64,000 bases of DNA from Hippopus hippopus (lineage: Eukaryota > Mollusca > Bivalvia > Cardiida > Cardiidae). The DNA lies in the NCBI GenBank assembly GCA_946811185.2, contig OX328102.1, positions 10,975,194 to 11,039,193 on the forward strand, in the 5' to 3' direction. This document shows, piece after piece, positions 52,197-62,321 of the stretch. The position numbers and the translations under genes are program-made. Under the pieces are notes generated by a model. The model saw nothing but the letters and a program-made list of their open reading frames with translations, made no database searches and was not told where the DNA came from. Numbering within the stretch: the first letter of the stretch is position 1; every line of letters starts with the position of its first letter.

Positions 52197-52288
52197 GCTA
52201 AGTTAAACTAAATTCCAATAAACAATCACATTTTATCGGTCATATTTAAATGCTGTGGATTTGAAATATTCTGATTTTTTTATCATTT

Positions 52289-53237
52289 GGGTCTACTCCC
52301 ATTTCGTCTACTCCCATTTCGTCTACAAATTTGCGCAACAGTCCCATTTCGTCTACACCTGTTTTGCCATGTAGTCCCATTTCGTCTATATTTTATTTTT
52401 TCATGATGTTTTTCACTAATAAATTATTTATTTCCAATTTTTACTCCCCAAAAAATGATTTAGATATTATCTTATTTTAATTTGTACTGCAAGTTTGTTG
52501 ATAATTTCTATTGATATATTAACACCTATGCAGACTTGGGCAAGACAGGTGTTGAGAGGGGATTATGACACCTAATTTGCAAGTTTACACCTGTCATATT
52601 CACTAAAGTTTAGTAAACTTTTTAATTTTGTCTTGAAAATAAAAAGAAATATTTGTTTGAGAAGAAATTAATAAATATTTATTTCATCATATATTATTAT
52701 TTATCCTGATCAACTTGACAAATATTCTTAATACTGAACATCTTATTTATTAATGAAAACCCTAAGTACACATATTATGCCAAAAGAATGAAAATGTCTC
52801 TTAACCCATTACCAAACAAAAAATTTTGAAAGGTTCTGCAGACGACAATTCAAAAACTGGTTAAAAGAAATTAAAATTCTCTTGTAGGTTAGAAAACATT
52901 GTGGGAAAAGGAGACATTGCTCGTTTTCAGCAATTTCTTCTTTTCCCACAATGTTTTCAAATGACTTCTGCTTCAGACATGTAAAAACATGGGACAGTTT
53001 ATTAAAGGGTTAAAAGAATTTGCTCATGATACTGTCATTGAAGTGAAGATGAGAGATGATCACTTTGTTCTAAACTAATCTTTATGTCAATTTTGGACTC
53101 ATAATACATTCAAACATATCTTATTGTAGACAAAATGGGTGTAGACGAAATGAGATGGGACGAATTGGGACTGTAGACGAAATGGGACTGACCACACAAA
53201 AAAATCTGTAGACGAAAAGGGAGTACACCAAGTGGGA
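52289..53237. mobile_element. Element with iterated TCCCATTTCGTCTAC inverted ends
   Basis: The left arm (52289-52390) has four to five copies of TCCCATTTCGTCTAC. The right arm (53123-53237) has the same 15-mer inverted, in a matching spacing (CTCCC, CAGTCCC). The 0.7 kb interior contains a P1 MITE and no gene. It may be a MITE-like or foldback element whose transposase binds the iterated sites. Confidence 0.7.
52801..53013. mobile_element. Palindromic MITE, family P1 (nested)
   Basis: It starts TTAACCCATTACCAAAC and ends AAAGGGTTAA. The core is diverged (TTGCTCGTTTTCAGCAA). Inserted into the iterated-end element. Confidence 0.75.
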
Positions 53238-53789
53238 TTAAACCTCTTTTTTCACGCTGTCCTCAAAAGCCTTCTCCATTAGGGTGGTTGAAGGTCAGAA
53301 TTTTGAAGTAAAAGGTAAAAGAATTGGTGTGTGAGCCTGGTCAAAAACATTCTGTTTCCTAATTAAAAAAAAAAATGTGTTATTTTTAATTTCCTCACTT
53401 TTGTCTGATTATCAGAGAAAATGACCTGTGTCAAATTTGCAATTTCAAAATTTTCATACTGACATGTTCAAAACATTTTTCTCAGTAGCTTGTCTAGAAG
53501 ACATAATATGGATAGGAACAAGGAAATATCCACAAATCAAAATTGTATAGATATAATTCAAAATTTGTTCAAAATGCATGTAGGTTGTCAAATCATTTTT
53601 AAGAGTGAAATGTCAAAGAGAAGTAGTGTATGGGATAAAAGCTGTAACATGGGTTTACTGTCACCAACAAACATTAAAGTGTAAAGGGGTGAGATATGCA
53701 AATGTTATGTAACCATTTCCTGTATTGTTTCAACTGGTCGGTGATGGATTAACATTTATGACCATGACTAGGGGTAACCAGATACTTAC

Positions 53790-54075
53790 TTAACCCTTTA
53801 CCATACAAACCCTAGATCTAGTTTCCAGTACACAAAGAAAGAGTGTTTGAAAAACAGTGTGGGAAGAAAATGATGTTTGCTGTTCAAAGAATGATTATTA
53901 TCCCTTGAAAGTTTACATCATTTGAACAATGTCGACTTTGTTATTTGCAAAATTTATGTTATGAATTTGGATGAATCTATAATTTTGTTAAATGTTGAAA
54001 TCATTTGGAAAAGGGAAAAGCTGTAGCAATTTCTCCTTTGTCCAGAATGAAGCGATAATATAGAAAAGGGTAAAA
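53790..54075. mobile_element. Palindromic MITE, family P1, decayed
   Basis: TTAACCCTTTACCATACAAA opens it; the distal end is AGAAAAGGGTAAAA. The central hairpin is largely lost. Confidence 0.6.
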
Positions 54076-54126
54076 TAGTACGAATAACAATTCATGTATT
54101 TCAATTTCGAGAAAAAAAGAAATTAC

Positions 54127-54504
54127 CTATTTCATGTTGGATTTTCTTTTTGGAAATTGCCGTTGCGGAATGTCTGTCTTTCGGAATTTCGGTTTAAGGC
54201 CTATCTCCTTTCGACTCGGAGTTTCGAATAATGTCGGCACATCGTCAGGTTTTAACCGCAGCCTAAAATTCCTATAACCAACTTCTTTTGCGAGTTTTGG
54301 ACTTATTAAGAACTGACTGTCATCGAAGTATTTCAGACACAATTTCGAATGAACCGATGGCAAAAAATCTGTCGCTACTGTCCGGCCCCGCTTTAAACGT
54401 TCAATCCATAGTTTCCTCCTTTTTAATTCCTTCGGAAATTTGAACATGCTAATTCTATGAGTTCCCGAATCGACATTGCAGCCATAGGCTGCACAATTTA
54501 CCAT
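54127..54504 (-). CDS. THAP-domain protein (transposon-encoded, partial)
   Basis: A 125-residue frame opening MVNCAAYGCN at 54504. THAP zinc-finger layout: C4, C9, then W33 (RKLWIERL), the F/P positions, C56 and the C-terminal motif VPTLF in place of the classical AVPTIF. The fourth zinc ligand, normally His in C-x2-H, is Tyr here (LCLKYF; codon 54328-54330), a single-base change from His. A basic tail follows (SRKEIGLKPKFRKTDIPQRQ) and then TAG, immediately followed by GTAATT, which resembles a splice donor. THAP domains bind DNA and act as the terminal-repeat-binding part of Kolobok and P-element transposases. The catalytic part is missing. Confidence 0.8.
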   Translation of the reverse strand: MVNCAAYGCNVDSGTHRISMFKFPKELKRRKLWIERLKRGRTVATDFLPSVHSKLCLKYFDDSQFLISPKLAKEVGYRNFRLRLKPDDVPTLFETPSRKEIGLKPKFRKTDIPQRQFPKRKSNMK

Positions 54505-54604
54505 TTTTTCGTCTCAATTCTCAGTTAATTCTCAGATATCTGCAGACAATCATCCGCGTTCCTACTGTATGTCTTCTGACGGTATACACAGACTGACTGG
54601 ACAA

Positions 54605-54612
54605 TGACGTCA
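54605..54612. promoter_or_regulatory. CRE-like palindrome in the THAP-gene promoter
   Basis: TGACGTCA lies 100 nt upstream of the THAP ATG. GAGATAAGCGA (54624-54634) is the mirror of TCGCTTATCTC in the left promoter. Confidence 0.5.
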
Positions 54613-54821
54613 CATATGCACGTGAGATAAGCGAATCAGGGGAAGTAAGCCATGTACCATTTTTAGGGCCGTATATCAGCGTGACAATTCGGCCGTGGTT
54701 TATGGCATGTTACAGGGTGGTATTTATGAAAAATGGCGGACACTTGTTTAACTGACATCATTTGCAGCTGATTAAAGGGAAAAAAAGGTCTGGTCAAAAT
54801 ATTTTAGGATTTGCCCTTTAA

Positions 54822-57507
54822 AGGATATACTGATACTGAACTCTATGATAAATGTAATTAATACACCAACACGTCAAAATGCTCTTCTTGATCCTATTTT
54901 AATTTCTAATGACATGGAATATTCAGACAGTGGTACTATCGTAATGCCCCCTGAGGTCAGTGATCACTCTGCTACCTATGTGTCTATACCCTTTACATAT
55001 CAGATCCAACCGTGTTACAAAAGAAATGTTTGGTTATACAGTAAAGCTAATTATGAACTGCTTAATCACAGAATATTAAGCTTTAATTGGAATATTTTAT
55101 ACAACGGTTCTGTTGATGAATCATGCGACGTATTTACCAAAATCTTTACTGAGCTTGCTAAGCAGTGTATTCCGTGGAAAACAGTGTGTATTGGTTCCGA
55201 CGACCAACCCTGGTACGATAGTGCAATAAGAAGGTTATCGCGAAAAAGAGATAGAATGAAAAACATTGCCAAATACTCATGCAAATCGACCGATTGGCAA
55301 AAATATAAGAATTTACGTAATACTGTTAATAATATGAAAAAACATGCGAAAGAAATATTTTTCAGAAATTTGGAAACAACATTGACAGAACTACAAAGTA
55401 ATGATAAAAAAAGTTTTTGGAAAATTATTAGGCACTTTCTAAAAAAACAAAATTCTAAATCATGCTTTCCACCTTTGAGTGAAATTCAACCTAATGGAGA
55501 TAAAATTTGGTTCACATCTTCCCAAGAAAAAGCAAATTGCTTAAACAACTATTTTGCATCCATTTCAACGGTTGATGACAAAAACAGCATATTACCTAAC
55601 TGTCAACTCAAAACTTTAAATAAACTGGTAATGAACGAAGTTACAATTTCGGAAATTAAGGATGCCATTCATTCTATCAATATTAACAAGGCCAGCGGTC
55701 CAGACGATATAAGTCATAGAATGCTCAAAGGATGCATCAACTCGATCTGTAACCCACTGCACATCATATTCAATCGATCATTGTCAGAAGGGGTTTTCCT
55801 TGAATCTTGGAAAAAAAAAAAAAAACAATTGTTACACCTATTTACAAAAAAGGAGACAAGTCCTTACCTTCTAACTACAGACCTGTCTCGTTATTAAGTT
55901 GTTGTGGAAAACTTCTCGAACGAATTATTTTTAAACATATGTATAATTTCCTTATGTCCAACGACCTCATATATAAATATCAATCTGTTTTTTTACCAAA
56001 ACATTCTACCATTTACCAGTTAATAGACATATATCACCATATATGCCAAGCTATTGATCATGGCCAACTCTCTTGTATTGTATTCTGTGATATTTCAAAA
56101 GCATTTGACAGAGTGTGGCACAAAGGTCTTTTGTTTAAACTTAAAGAACATGGCATTAGTGATAGTCTTCTTACTTGGCTGACTAGTTATCTCAAGAATA
56201 GAAAGCAGAAAGTAGTAATCCAAGCCACAGAATCTAATCTTCTACCCCTAAGAGTAGGGGTACCACAGGGCTCTGTTCTAGGGCCTCTTTTGTTCCTAAT
56301 CTATGTTAACGATATTGCTGAATCTCTTTTGAGTCTTACGAGATTGTACGCCAATGACAGCTCTTTATATTATTCCACTTCTTCGGTACGTGATATAGAG
56401 GGTATAATTAACTATGACCTAAGAAACGTTTCAATATGGGCAAAACAATGGTTAGTTGATTTCAACCCAGACAAAACTGAAGCTGTTATATTTTCAACGA
56501 AAGAAGACCACGGCAAACCAGCTCTTTTTTTTGATAATACTAAAATTAAAATTGTAGATCAACATAAACATCTGGGTTTAACTTTTAGTAGTTCAGGCCA
56601 ATGAAACGATCACATCAATAATAATTTGGAGGCTGCATCCAAAATAATCCAAATTATGCGGAGACTTCAGTTTATTCTTACTCGCGCAGCATTAAATCAA
56701 ATTTATTTATCATATGTGAGACCTATTCTCGAATATTCATCTATTGTATGGGACGGTTGCTCCATTTCATGTTCGGATTCCATTGAAAAATTACAAAATG
56801 AAGCTGCACGTATTGTAACAGGCCTCACAAGATCAGTATCTCTGGAAAATCTTTACAAAGAATGTGGACGGGAAACCTTATCATCTAGAAAGAAAAATTC
56901 TAAGCTCTGTTTTATGTATAAAGTGTCAAACAATATTGTTCCTCATTACATAGAAGAATTAATTCCTCCATTAGTTGGAAATATATCTCAATACCAATTG
57001 AGAGACAGCCAAAATTATGAAAACGTCCGCACCAGAACAAGTTTGTTACAAAAGTCATGTATCCCATCCTCAATTTCTCTATGGAATAATCTCGAACAAG
57101 AAATACGATGTAGTGCAACATACCATTCTTTTAAATCAAAATTAAGAATACATACCGGGCCCGCGAGAGTTTCAAGTCTCTACTGTATTGGTAATAGATA
57201 TATATCAGTAATTCATGCTCGATTAAGGAACAATTGTAGTAATTTAAACGGGGACCTTTTTCAGAATCACTTAAAACCAGACCCTACATGTGACTGTGGT
57301 AATGGCATTGAAAATGCTGAACATTATTTTTTCAAGTGCTCTCGCTTTACAGATATAAGAATCTCACTTTTCCAAGCAACAAGAGTATTTCATCCTCTAA
57401 ATACTATAAAACTTCTTTTCGGCAGTGCTGACCTAAGTCACGACCAAAATTGTTTACTATTTGAAGCAGTTCAGTTGTACATTAATGAATCAAAACGTTT
57501 TTCGTAA
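54822..57507 (+). pseudogene. LINE ORF2: endonuclease end, reverse transcriptase, C-terminal zinc knuckle
   Basis: It resumes with the endonuclease C-terminus (PTRQNALLDPILIS; VSDHSATYVSIP, with the catalytic SDH). Then come a linker and reverse transcriptase motifs (NKASGPDDISHRML; NYRPVSLLSCCGKLLERI; DISKAFDRVWHKGLLFKL; VGVPQGSVLGPLLFLIYVND). The catalytic YADD is YAND here (LYANDSS), which removes one metal-binding Asp. Lesions: a poly-A slip near 55810-55827 shifts the frame, and a TGA at 56602-56604 replaces a Trp-type codon. The C-terminus carries PTCDCGNGIENAEHYFFKCS, a C-x-C...H-x4-C knuckle. Layout fits CR1/L2-group LINEs. Confidence 0.88.
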
Positions 57508-57815
57508 TTTTCGGTCTATTTTTGTAAATGTTAATGACAACTTTATAAAATTTCAGGCAATCACAGAGAACACCACCTTTTTTTTTTCCCTGTTTTGAAC
57601 TTTTCTTTTTTGTTATTCTTTGTAATCTTTCTATTTCAACTCTTAGCTCTCACTTACTGCGTTTCTTTTCTTTCTCATACTTCAATGTTGTTGTATTTGT
57701 ACATACCGTTGTTAGAACTGTATAATTTGTGCTGTAGGGGAAGGGCCAATTCTAAGTTGTGAGAACTTGTGGGCCAACCCCATTTCAACTTATGAAATAA
57801 AATACGTTTAAACTA
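57508..57815 (+). other. LINE 3' UTR
   Basis: T-rich sequence following the ORF2 stop and ending in AATAAAATACGTTTAAACT. No target duplication could be identified. Confidence 0.5.
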
Positions 57816-58498
57816 AACTAACCATTGGCAATACGTTGCCAACCCCTTTTACCAGTCCATGCGTAATTAGTATTTCTGCAGTGGACACATTTTGCCATAT
57901 AAATAGAACTGTTTAACAAAGACTTTGTAAGAAGTAGAGCAAGTTCAGATTGAAATACAAATTCTGGATCAGACATGAACCAAAGAATGTGCCCCAATCA
58001 GTAGAACTTGAATAACATACCCTCTAAATGCTATTGTCATAAAAAAAACATCTGTTGGCATGTACTTAGCAGACTAGTATGTGCGGATATATGTATAGAA
58101 AGGGCTGCAATACAAAAAACACTAGACCTGGAATTCTTCCTGAATTCCTCAAAAAGAACTTAACAACTTATTCTACTCCGAAATAACTGAACCGTTCACA
58201 CAACTTTTCATGTTCAGAGGTGTTCATTTGCCATTCACAACAGTCCAAGGGAGGCAAATCATTAGAACTCAAAGACCTATAGCCAGCAAGAGTTACATCC
58301 CTTGTTCCACCATCAAAACAGCCAGCATATCCATGTTCGCAGAAATTATGCGGGTACTTGGAAATACATGGTACTAGCTTTTATTTTCAATAAATGCATG
58401 AAATATACTTAAGGTGACCTTAAAAAAAAGTTTCATCAAATCACATTGCTTGATTTGGCTAGATAAAAGCAATAGTATACTGCCTTGCCGAATATATA
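57816..58498. other. Non-coding, unassigned
   Basis: Nothing recognisable between the LINE tail and the Tc1-like element. Confidence 0.35.
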
Positions 58499-58500
58499 TA

Positions 58501-60029
58501 CTGAACCAAAAAGGAAACTTCCCCTGTGTTTAAGTGCAAATGCAATGCTATTAAAAAAAAAAAAATATCAGACGACCTACATATATTCGGGCGAACGATT
58601 ATGTGTCCGATAAAACAAATTTTAACTCGATTGAAAGCATTTTGTAGAAGAAACCCGCTGAAAGCGATTTTCACGTGCATGTACGGACCAGTATAATTCG
58701 TGTATATTTTTTGAAACCTTTCAGTCTAATTTTATACACTTTCATGTCAATAAGAAAAAGACGTTGAAAAAAATTAAATTCTTTTTAGTTTTCTTTATTT
58801 TTGATATGCCTAGAATTCAGCAAAATTTACGCGAACGTGCTATTGGCATGCTTAATGCTGGTATGACGATGAATGCTGTTGCTATGAATATTGGATGTTC
58901 TACTCGTGCTATTCGACACCTTAGGCAACGTTTTCAAGCAACAGGGCGTACGGAAGATCGACCACGTAGTGGACGTCCTCGCGTCACGACGCGCGGCCAA
59001 GACCGCTATATTCGGAACACCCACCTGCGCAATGGCTTCCAAACTGCCACAGCCACTGCTGCTAACACTCCTGGTACACATAACAACCGTATATCTGCCC
59101 AAACTGTGCGCAATCGCTTGCGTGAGGGTGGGCTACGTGCACGTCGTCCATACGTTGGTTGTGTTTTGACGCGACGTCACCGCGTAAATCGTGTTAATTG
59201 GGCACGTACACACCAACGCTGGCTTAGACAACAATGGAATAGCGTTCTTTTCTCTGACGAGTCCAGGTTTTCCATTCATCGAGGTGATGGCAGGGTTCGA
59301 GTATACCGTAGGAGAAATGAACGTTATGCCGACTGTTGCGTACTTGAACGAGATCGTTTTGGGGGTGGGGGTTCTGTCTTGGTCTGGGCGGGCATTGCAC
59401 ATTGCTTTCGCACTAATCTCGTCGTTATCGAAGGGAATTTGAATGCCCAACGCTACCGAGATGAAATTCTTGCGAGGCACGTTATCCCACTGTTTCAAAA
59501 TAATGCCAATATCACTCTTTTTCAGCATGATAATGCCACAAGCCATACAGCTAGGGACAATGTGAATTTCCTCAGGGCGAATAACATTGCATTTATTAAT
59601 GACTGGCCTGCCAAAAGCCCTGATCTGAATCCCATTGAACACCTTTGGGATAATTTGGACCAGCGTGTTAGACGTCGCCCTATTCCACCGTCAAACGTCA
59701 TTCAGCTAAGACAAGCCTTAATTCAGGAATGGAACAACATTCCACAAGCCGAAATCAATACACTTATCCGTTCTATGCGCCAACGATGCCAGGCATTCCT
59801 TTATGCTGAAGGTGGTCATACCCGGTATTAATTTGTGATTTTGGTGAGCGACCCCTTCCGCATTTTAACTACCATTTCACTACTTTTGGATAAACCCTCA
59901 GCAATAATTTTTTTCACACAAAGTCGCAATAAAATACTCTTTCAATGCATATAAATCTAGTTTAATCCTGATTTTCATATTTGTGTATATCTGCACTTAA
60001 ACACAGGGGAAGTTTCTTTTTTGGTTAAG
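58501..60029 (+). mobile_element. Complete Tc1-like transposon (1529 bp)
   Basis: Terminal inverted repeats of about 38 bp (58501-58538 and 59992-60029; CTGAACCAAAAAGGAAACTT then CCCCTGTGTTTAAGTGCA) with two mismatches by eye. A TA dinucleotide lies on each side (58499-58500, 60030-60031). One open transposase frame inside. All structural parts of an autonomous Tc1/mariner element are present. Confidence 0.92.
58806..59831 (+). CDS. Tc1-like DDE transposase, open frame
   Basis: A 341-residue protein from MPRIQQNLRER (an upstream in-frame Met at 58764 adds a hydrophobic 14-mer with no family match). Residues 1-60 form the first helix-turn-helix. A GRPRV-type basic hook (RPRSGRPRVTT) precedes a second HTH (SAQTVRNRLREGGL). 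The catalytic triad is D in LFSDESRF, D in FQHDNATSH and E in SPDLNPIEHLW, with a GGGGSVLVWAGI glycine box between. By my count 35 residues separate the second D from E, one more than Tc1 of C. elegans. No stop or frameshift, so activity is possible. It cuts and pastes at TA sites in the nucleus. Confidence 0.95.
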   Translation: MPRIQQNLRERAIGMLNAGMTMNAVAMNIGCSTRAIRHLRQRFQATGRTEDRPRSGRPRVTTRGQDRYIRNTHLRNGFQTATATAANTPGTHNNRISAQTVRNRLREGGLRARRPYVGCVLTRRHRVNRVNWARTHQRWLRQQWNSVLFSDESRFSIHRGDGRVRVYRRRNERYADCCVLERDRFGGGGSVLVWAGIAHCFRTNLVVIEGNLNAQRYRDEILARHVIPLFQNNANITLFQHDNATSHTARDNVNFLRANNIAFINDWPAKSPDLNPIEHLWDNLDQRVRRRPIPPSNVIQLRQALIQEWNNIPQAEINTLIRSMRQRCQAFLYAEGGHTRY

Positions 60030-60189
60030 TATAGTTTAATGTCAGTGTCAACAGTAGGTGACTTATACCACCGGTATGCCGAAATAACTCCTCATTATAC
60101 ATAAAAAAGACAATTGTACACATTGATCAATTACAACATTGTACCCTGGAAAGATTTATCCCTTATGATGGAACTCATTTTAGCTTTTG

Positions 60190-60330
60190 TAAATAGCCCA
60201 GTTCAAGATCAGCCTGCACAGATGTGCAGCCTGATCATGAGTTACACTATTTGCTCCTAAAAAGACCTGAAACCTTAGTAGGTTTTCATACAATTACCAA
60301 GAATTAGCTGAAATTTGAAAATAATTTCCA
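60190..60330. repeat. P2 core fragment
   Basis: AGTTCAAGATCAGCCTGCAC then AGATGTGCAGCCTGATCATG keeps the P2 palindrome with a CC variant. The GAGTTACACTATTTGCTCC flank is diverged. Confidence 0.6.
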
Positions 60331-60592
60331 ATTATTTGTCCTTTAAACAGCAGTACATGGGTTAAATAATCTTCAAAAAAAAAAAAGAAAAAAATAACTT
60401 TCCAATTGAAAAGAAGTAATTCCAAGGCTAATAGCAAACAAATTACACTGAAGGGGGTGGATTATTGAGAAGATTTTCCCTGGTTTTAGCATTAAGTGTA
60501 CTAGCAAAAACCCAAATGGCATTATGAGCTGGGTCCCTTTCTAATTGGACTAAGTACTGAAGACCATCTGATGTGGACTTCTGGGCCAAAAC
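60331..60592. other. Non-coding 3' side of the Ty3/Gypsy element
   Basis: It should contain a polypurine tract and an LTR for the minus-strand element. GAAAGGGACCC (minus strand, about 60530-60540) is a candidate tract, but no LTR partner is in the window to confirm it. Confidence 0.35.
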
Positions 60593-61747
60593 TCATTTAA
60601 TATTGAATGAGCCATTGTCCTGTTCAGTAATACCCAACTTAAATGATAGTGGGTCAACATGGCCCGAGTCTCTGTACCTAAGAGGTTTCTGGACGTTACG
60701 TTTTGGTAGCAAAGGTATGGATGAATCTATGGGTACAAAACATGGTTGAGATCCTACAGAAACATTATCATGCCCCGGGTCAAGCAATGTGTTTGGCTGA
60801 ACAGTTGGAGCAGTATCAGATACATTGGGACTGTCCAAAGGGGGTTCAGTCTGGACTAACTGAGAACTGAATGACTTAACTGGGATTTTTGTCTTAGCCT
60901 GGTAAAAGTTATTCGGTGCTGGATGTCTAACATTGCCCATTCTCAAGCGATCGATATGAACTGGTTGAGCCATAACCTTGTCTGTGGACGGATCACGAAG
61001 ACTGAGCATATGAGGGCTATGCACCTCATGAACAATGTATGGACCTTTGAAATGATTTCGTAATTTCTTTGCCGGTCCAGGAGATTCATCCGTAATATAG
61101 ACATAATCGCCTGTGTCAAATTTAAGCATCTGTCTGTGAGCATTGGTATTCAAGGTCATCTTTGTCTGGTATTGCTCAATGTTGTTATGAACATGGTTTC
61201 TTATTTGTGTAATGAGGTCAACCTTTGACTTAAGGTATTGTTCTATGTCTATTGGCATAGTCTGAAACGTAGTTTAGGGAGGCGTTATCAAGGGGAACTT
61301 GGGTCTTAGGGCAAACACCACTTCAAAAGGTGAATAGCCAAAGCCCCCATGAACTGCATTGTTCATGGCAAAAACAACACATTGGAGATGTAGGTCCCAG
61401 TTACTGCAATCAGTATTCATGTAAGGTGTGAGTCTTGCTGCTAGGGTGGAACGACTACGTTCAATAGCTCCCATACAAAGATGTACATAGCTAGGAGAGA
61501 ATTGTTGTGGAACCTGTAACAGCTTACAAAGTTCAGTTGTTACTAAAAAGCTGTGAACTCAGTACCTCTGTCTGACAACAAAGTCACAAACACCAAAAGT
61601 TGTGAATAGTTGAAACAGTGTTTCTGCCACAGTAATGGAATCCTTATTACGGATAGAAACTGCATATAAGTACTTTGAAAACATACATATGGCTGTGAAA
61701 ATGTATACATTAGCACGAGGTGTAGCAGGTAAGGGGCCATATGAATC
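60593..61747 (-). pseudogene. Ty3/Gypsy integrase core and C-terminal domain, broken
   Basis: The first core Asp is in QIDSYGPLP (codon 61745-61747), directly after a TGA. A frameshift near 61560 separates it from SDRGTEFTAF (second Asp). A third frame holds MGAIERSRS (Glu) and GGFGYSPFEVVFALRP. The last frame (61258-60593) is the C-terminal domain with the GPY/F-type FKGPYIVHEV segment and a long Pro/Ser-rich tail ending at a TAA. At least two frameshifts and one stop make it inactive. Confidence 0.85.
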
Positions 61748-61760
61748 TATCTGTCATACT

Positions 61761-62321
61761 TCAAATGGCATTTTTTGGAGTGGGGTATGCTACTATAGCA
61801 TTCTTTTGTGAGAGTCTTGTAACCTTCCTAGATTGACAAGCATGACAGGACTGAACATATTCAGTCACTAGTGTAGCCATGTTTGGGAAATAATAATGTT
61901 CCTTTATTTTGTCTAAAGTATCTTGAATGCCACCATGAGCAGCCATAGGAGAGTCATGAAATAAAGCAAGGGCTGCTGGAATACAAGACTTTGGTAATAC
62001 TAACTGGTATTGGGAAAGCAATTTGCTTCTTTTAGCTCGAGAAACTCGAGCATGAAATAATACATTATCAACCATCACATAGTCAGAATGCTGTACTAAT
62101 ATGGAACGTGCGTGCTTCTGGGACTTGGGTAGTTCTCCAGTCAATAAGTAGTCTCTTATAGGCTTGAGAAAAACATCACTGTCCTGGTCATGTCTTATGC
62201 GTTCTACAGTCATATCTAACAAACTGATGGCAGGCAAATTTGTTAATGTGTCAGTAGCATTGTCACTCTCTGATGCGCTATACATATTTGTCTCTGTTAT
62301 TGAAAGGGAATGATTCGACAA
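61761..62321 (-). pseudogene. Ty3/Gypsy integrase zinc-binding domain
   Basis: HDSPMAAHGGIQDTLDKIKE...CHACQSRK is the HHCC zinc finger that precedes retroelement integrase cores. It lies in a different frame from both the upstream RNase H and the downstream core. Confidence 0.8.

Larger units (their letters stand above)
50136..54817. mobile_element. 4682-bp TTAA-flanked DNA transposon, Kolobok-like, THAP-encoding
   Basis: TTAA lies at 50132-50135 and 54818-54821. The ends are a perfect 10-bp inverted repeat (AGGGCAAATC / GATTTGCCCT). Removing the element plus one TTAA rejoins the LINE endonuclease reading frame exactly (LK then DILIL). It holds two inward-facing gene remnants with matching promoter motifs: a P2X7-like N-terminus at the left (+) and a THAP domain at the right (-). 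No transposase core was found. The interior is filled with secondary insertions (four P1 copies, a 15-mer-iterated element and a tandem duplication). TTAA targets together with THAP domains are known for Kolobok transposons. Confidence 0.8.

Noticed and set aside
58827..59642. Minus-strand 91- and 169-codon frames
   Set aside because: Antisense to the Tc1-like transposase.
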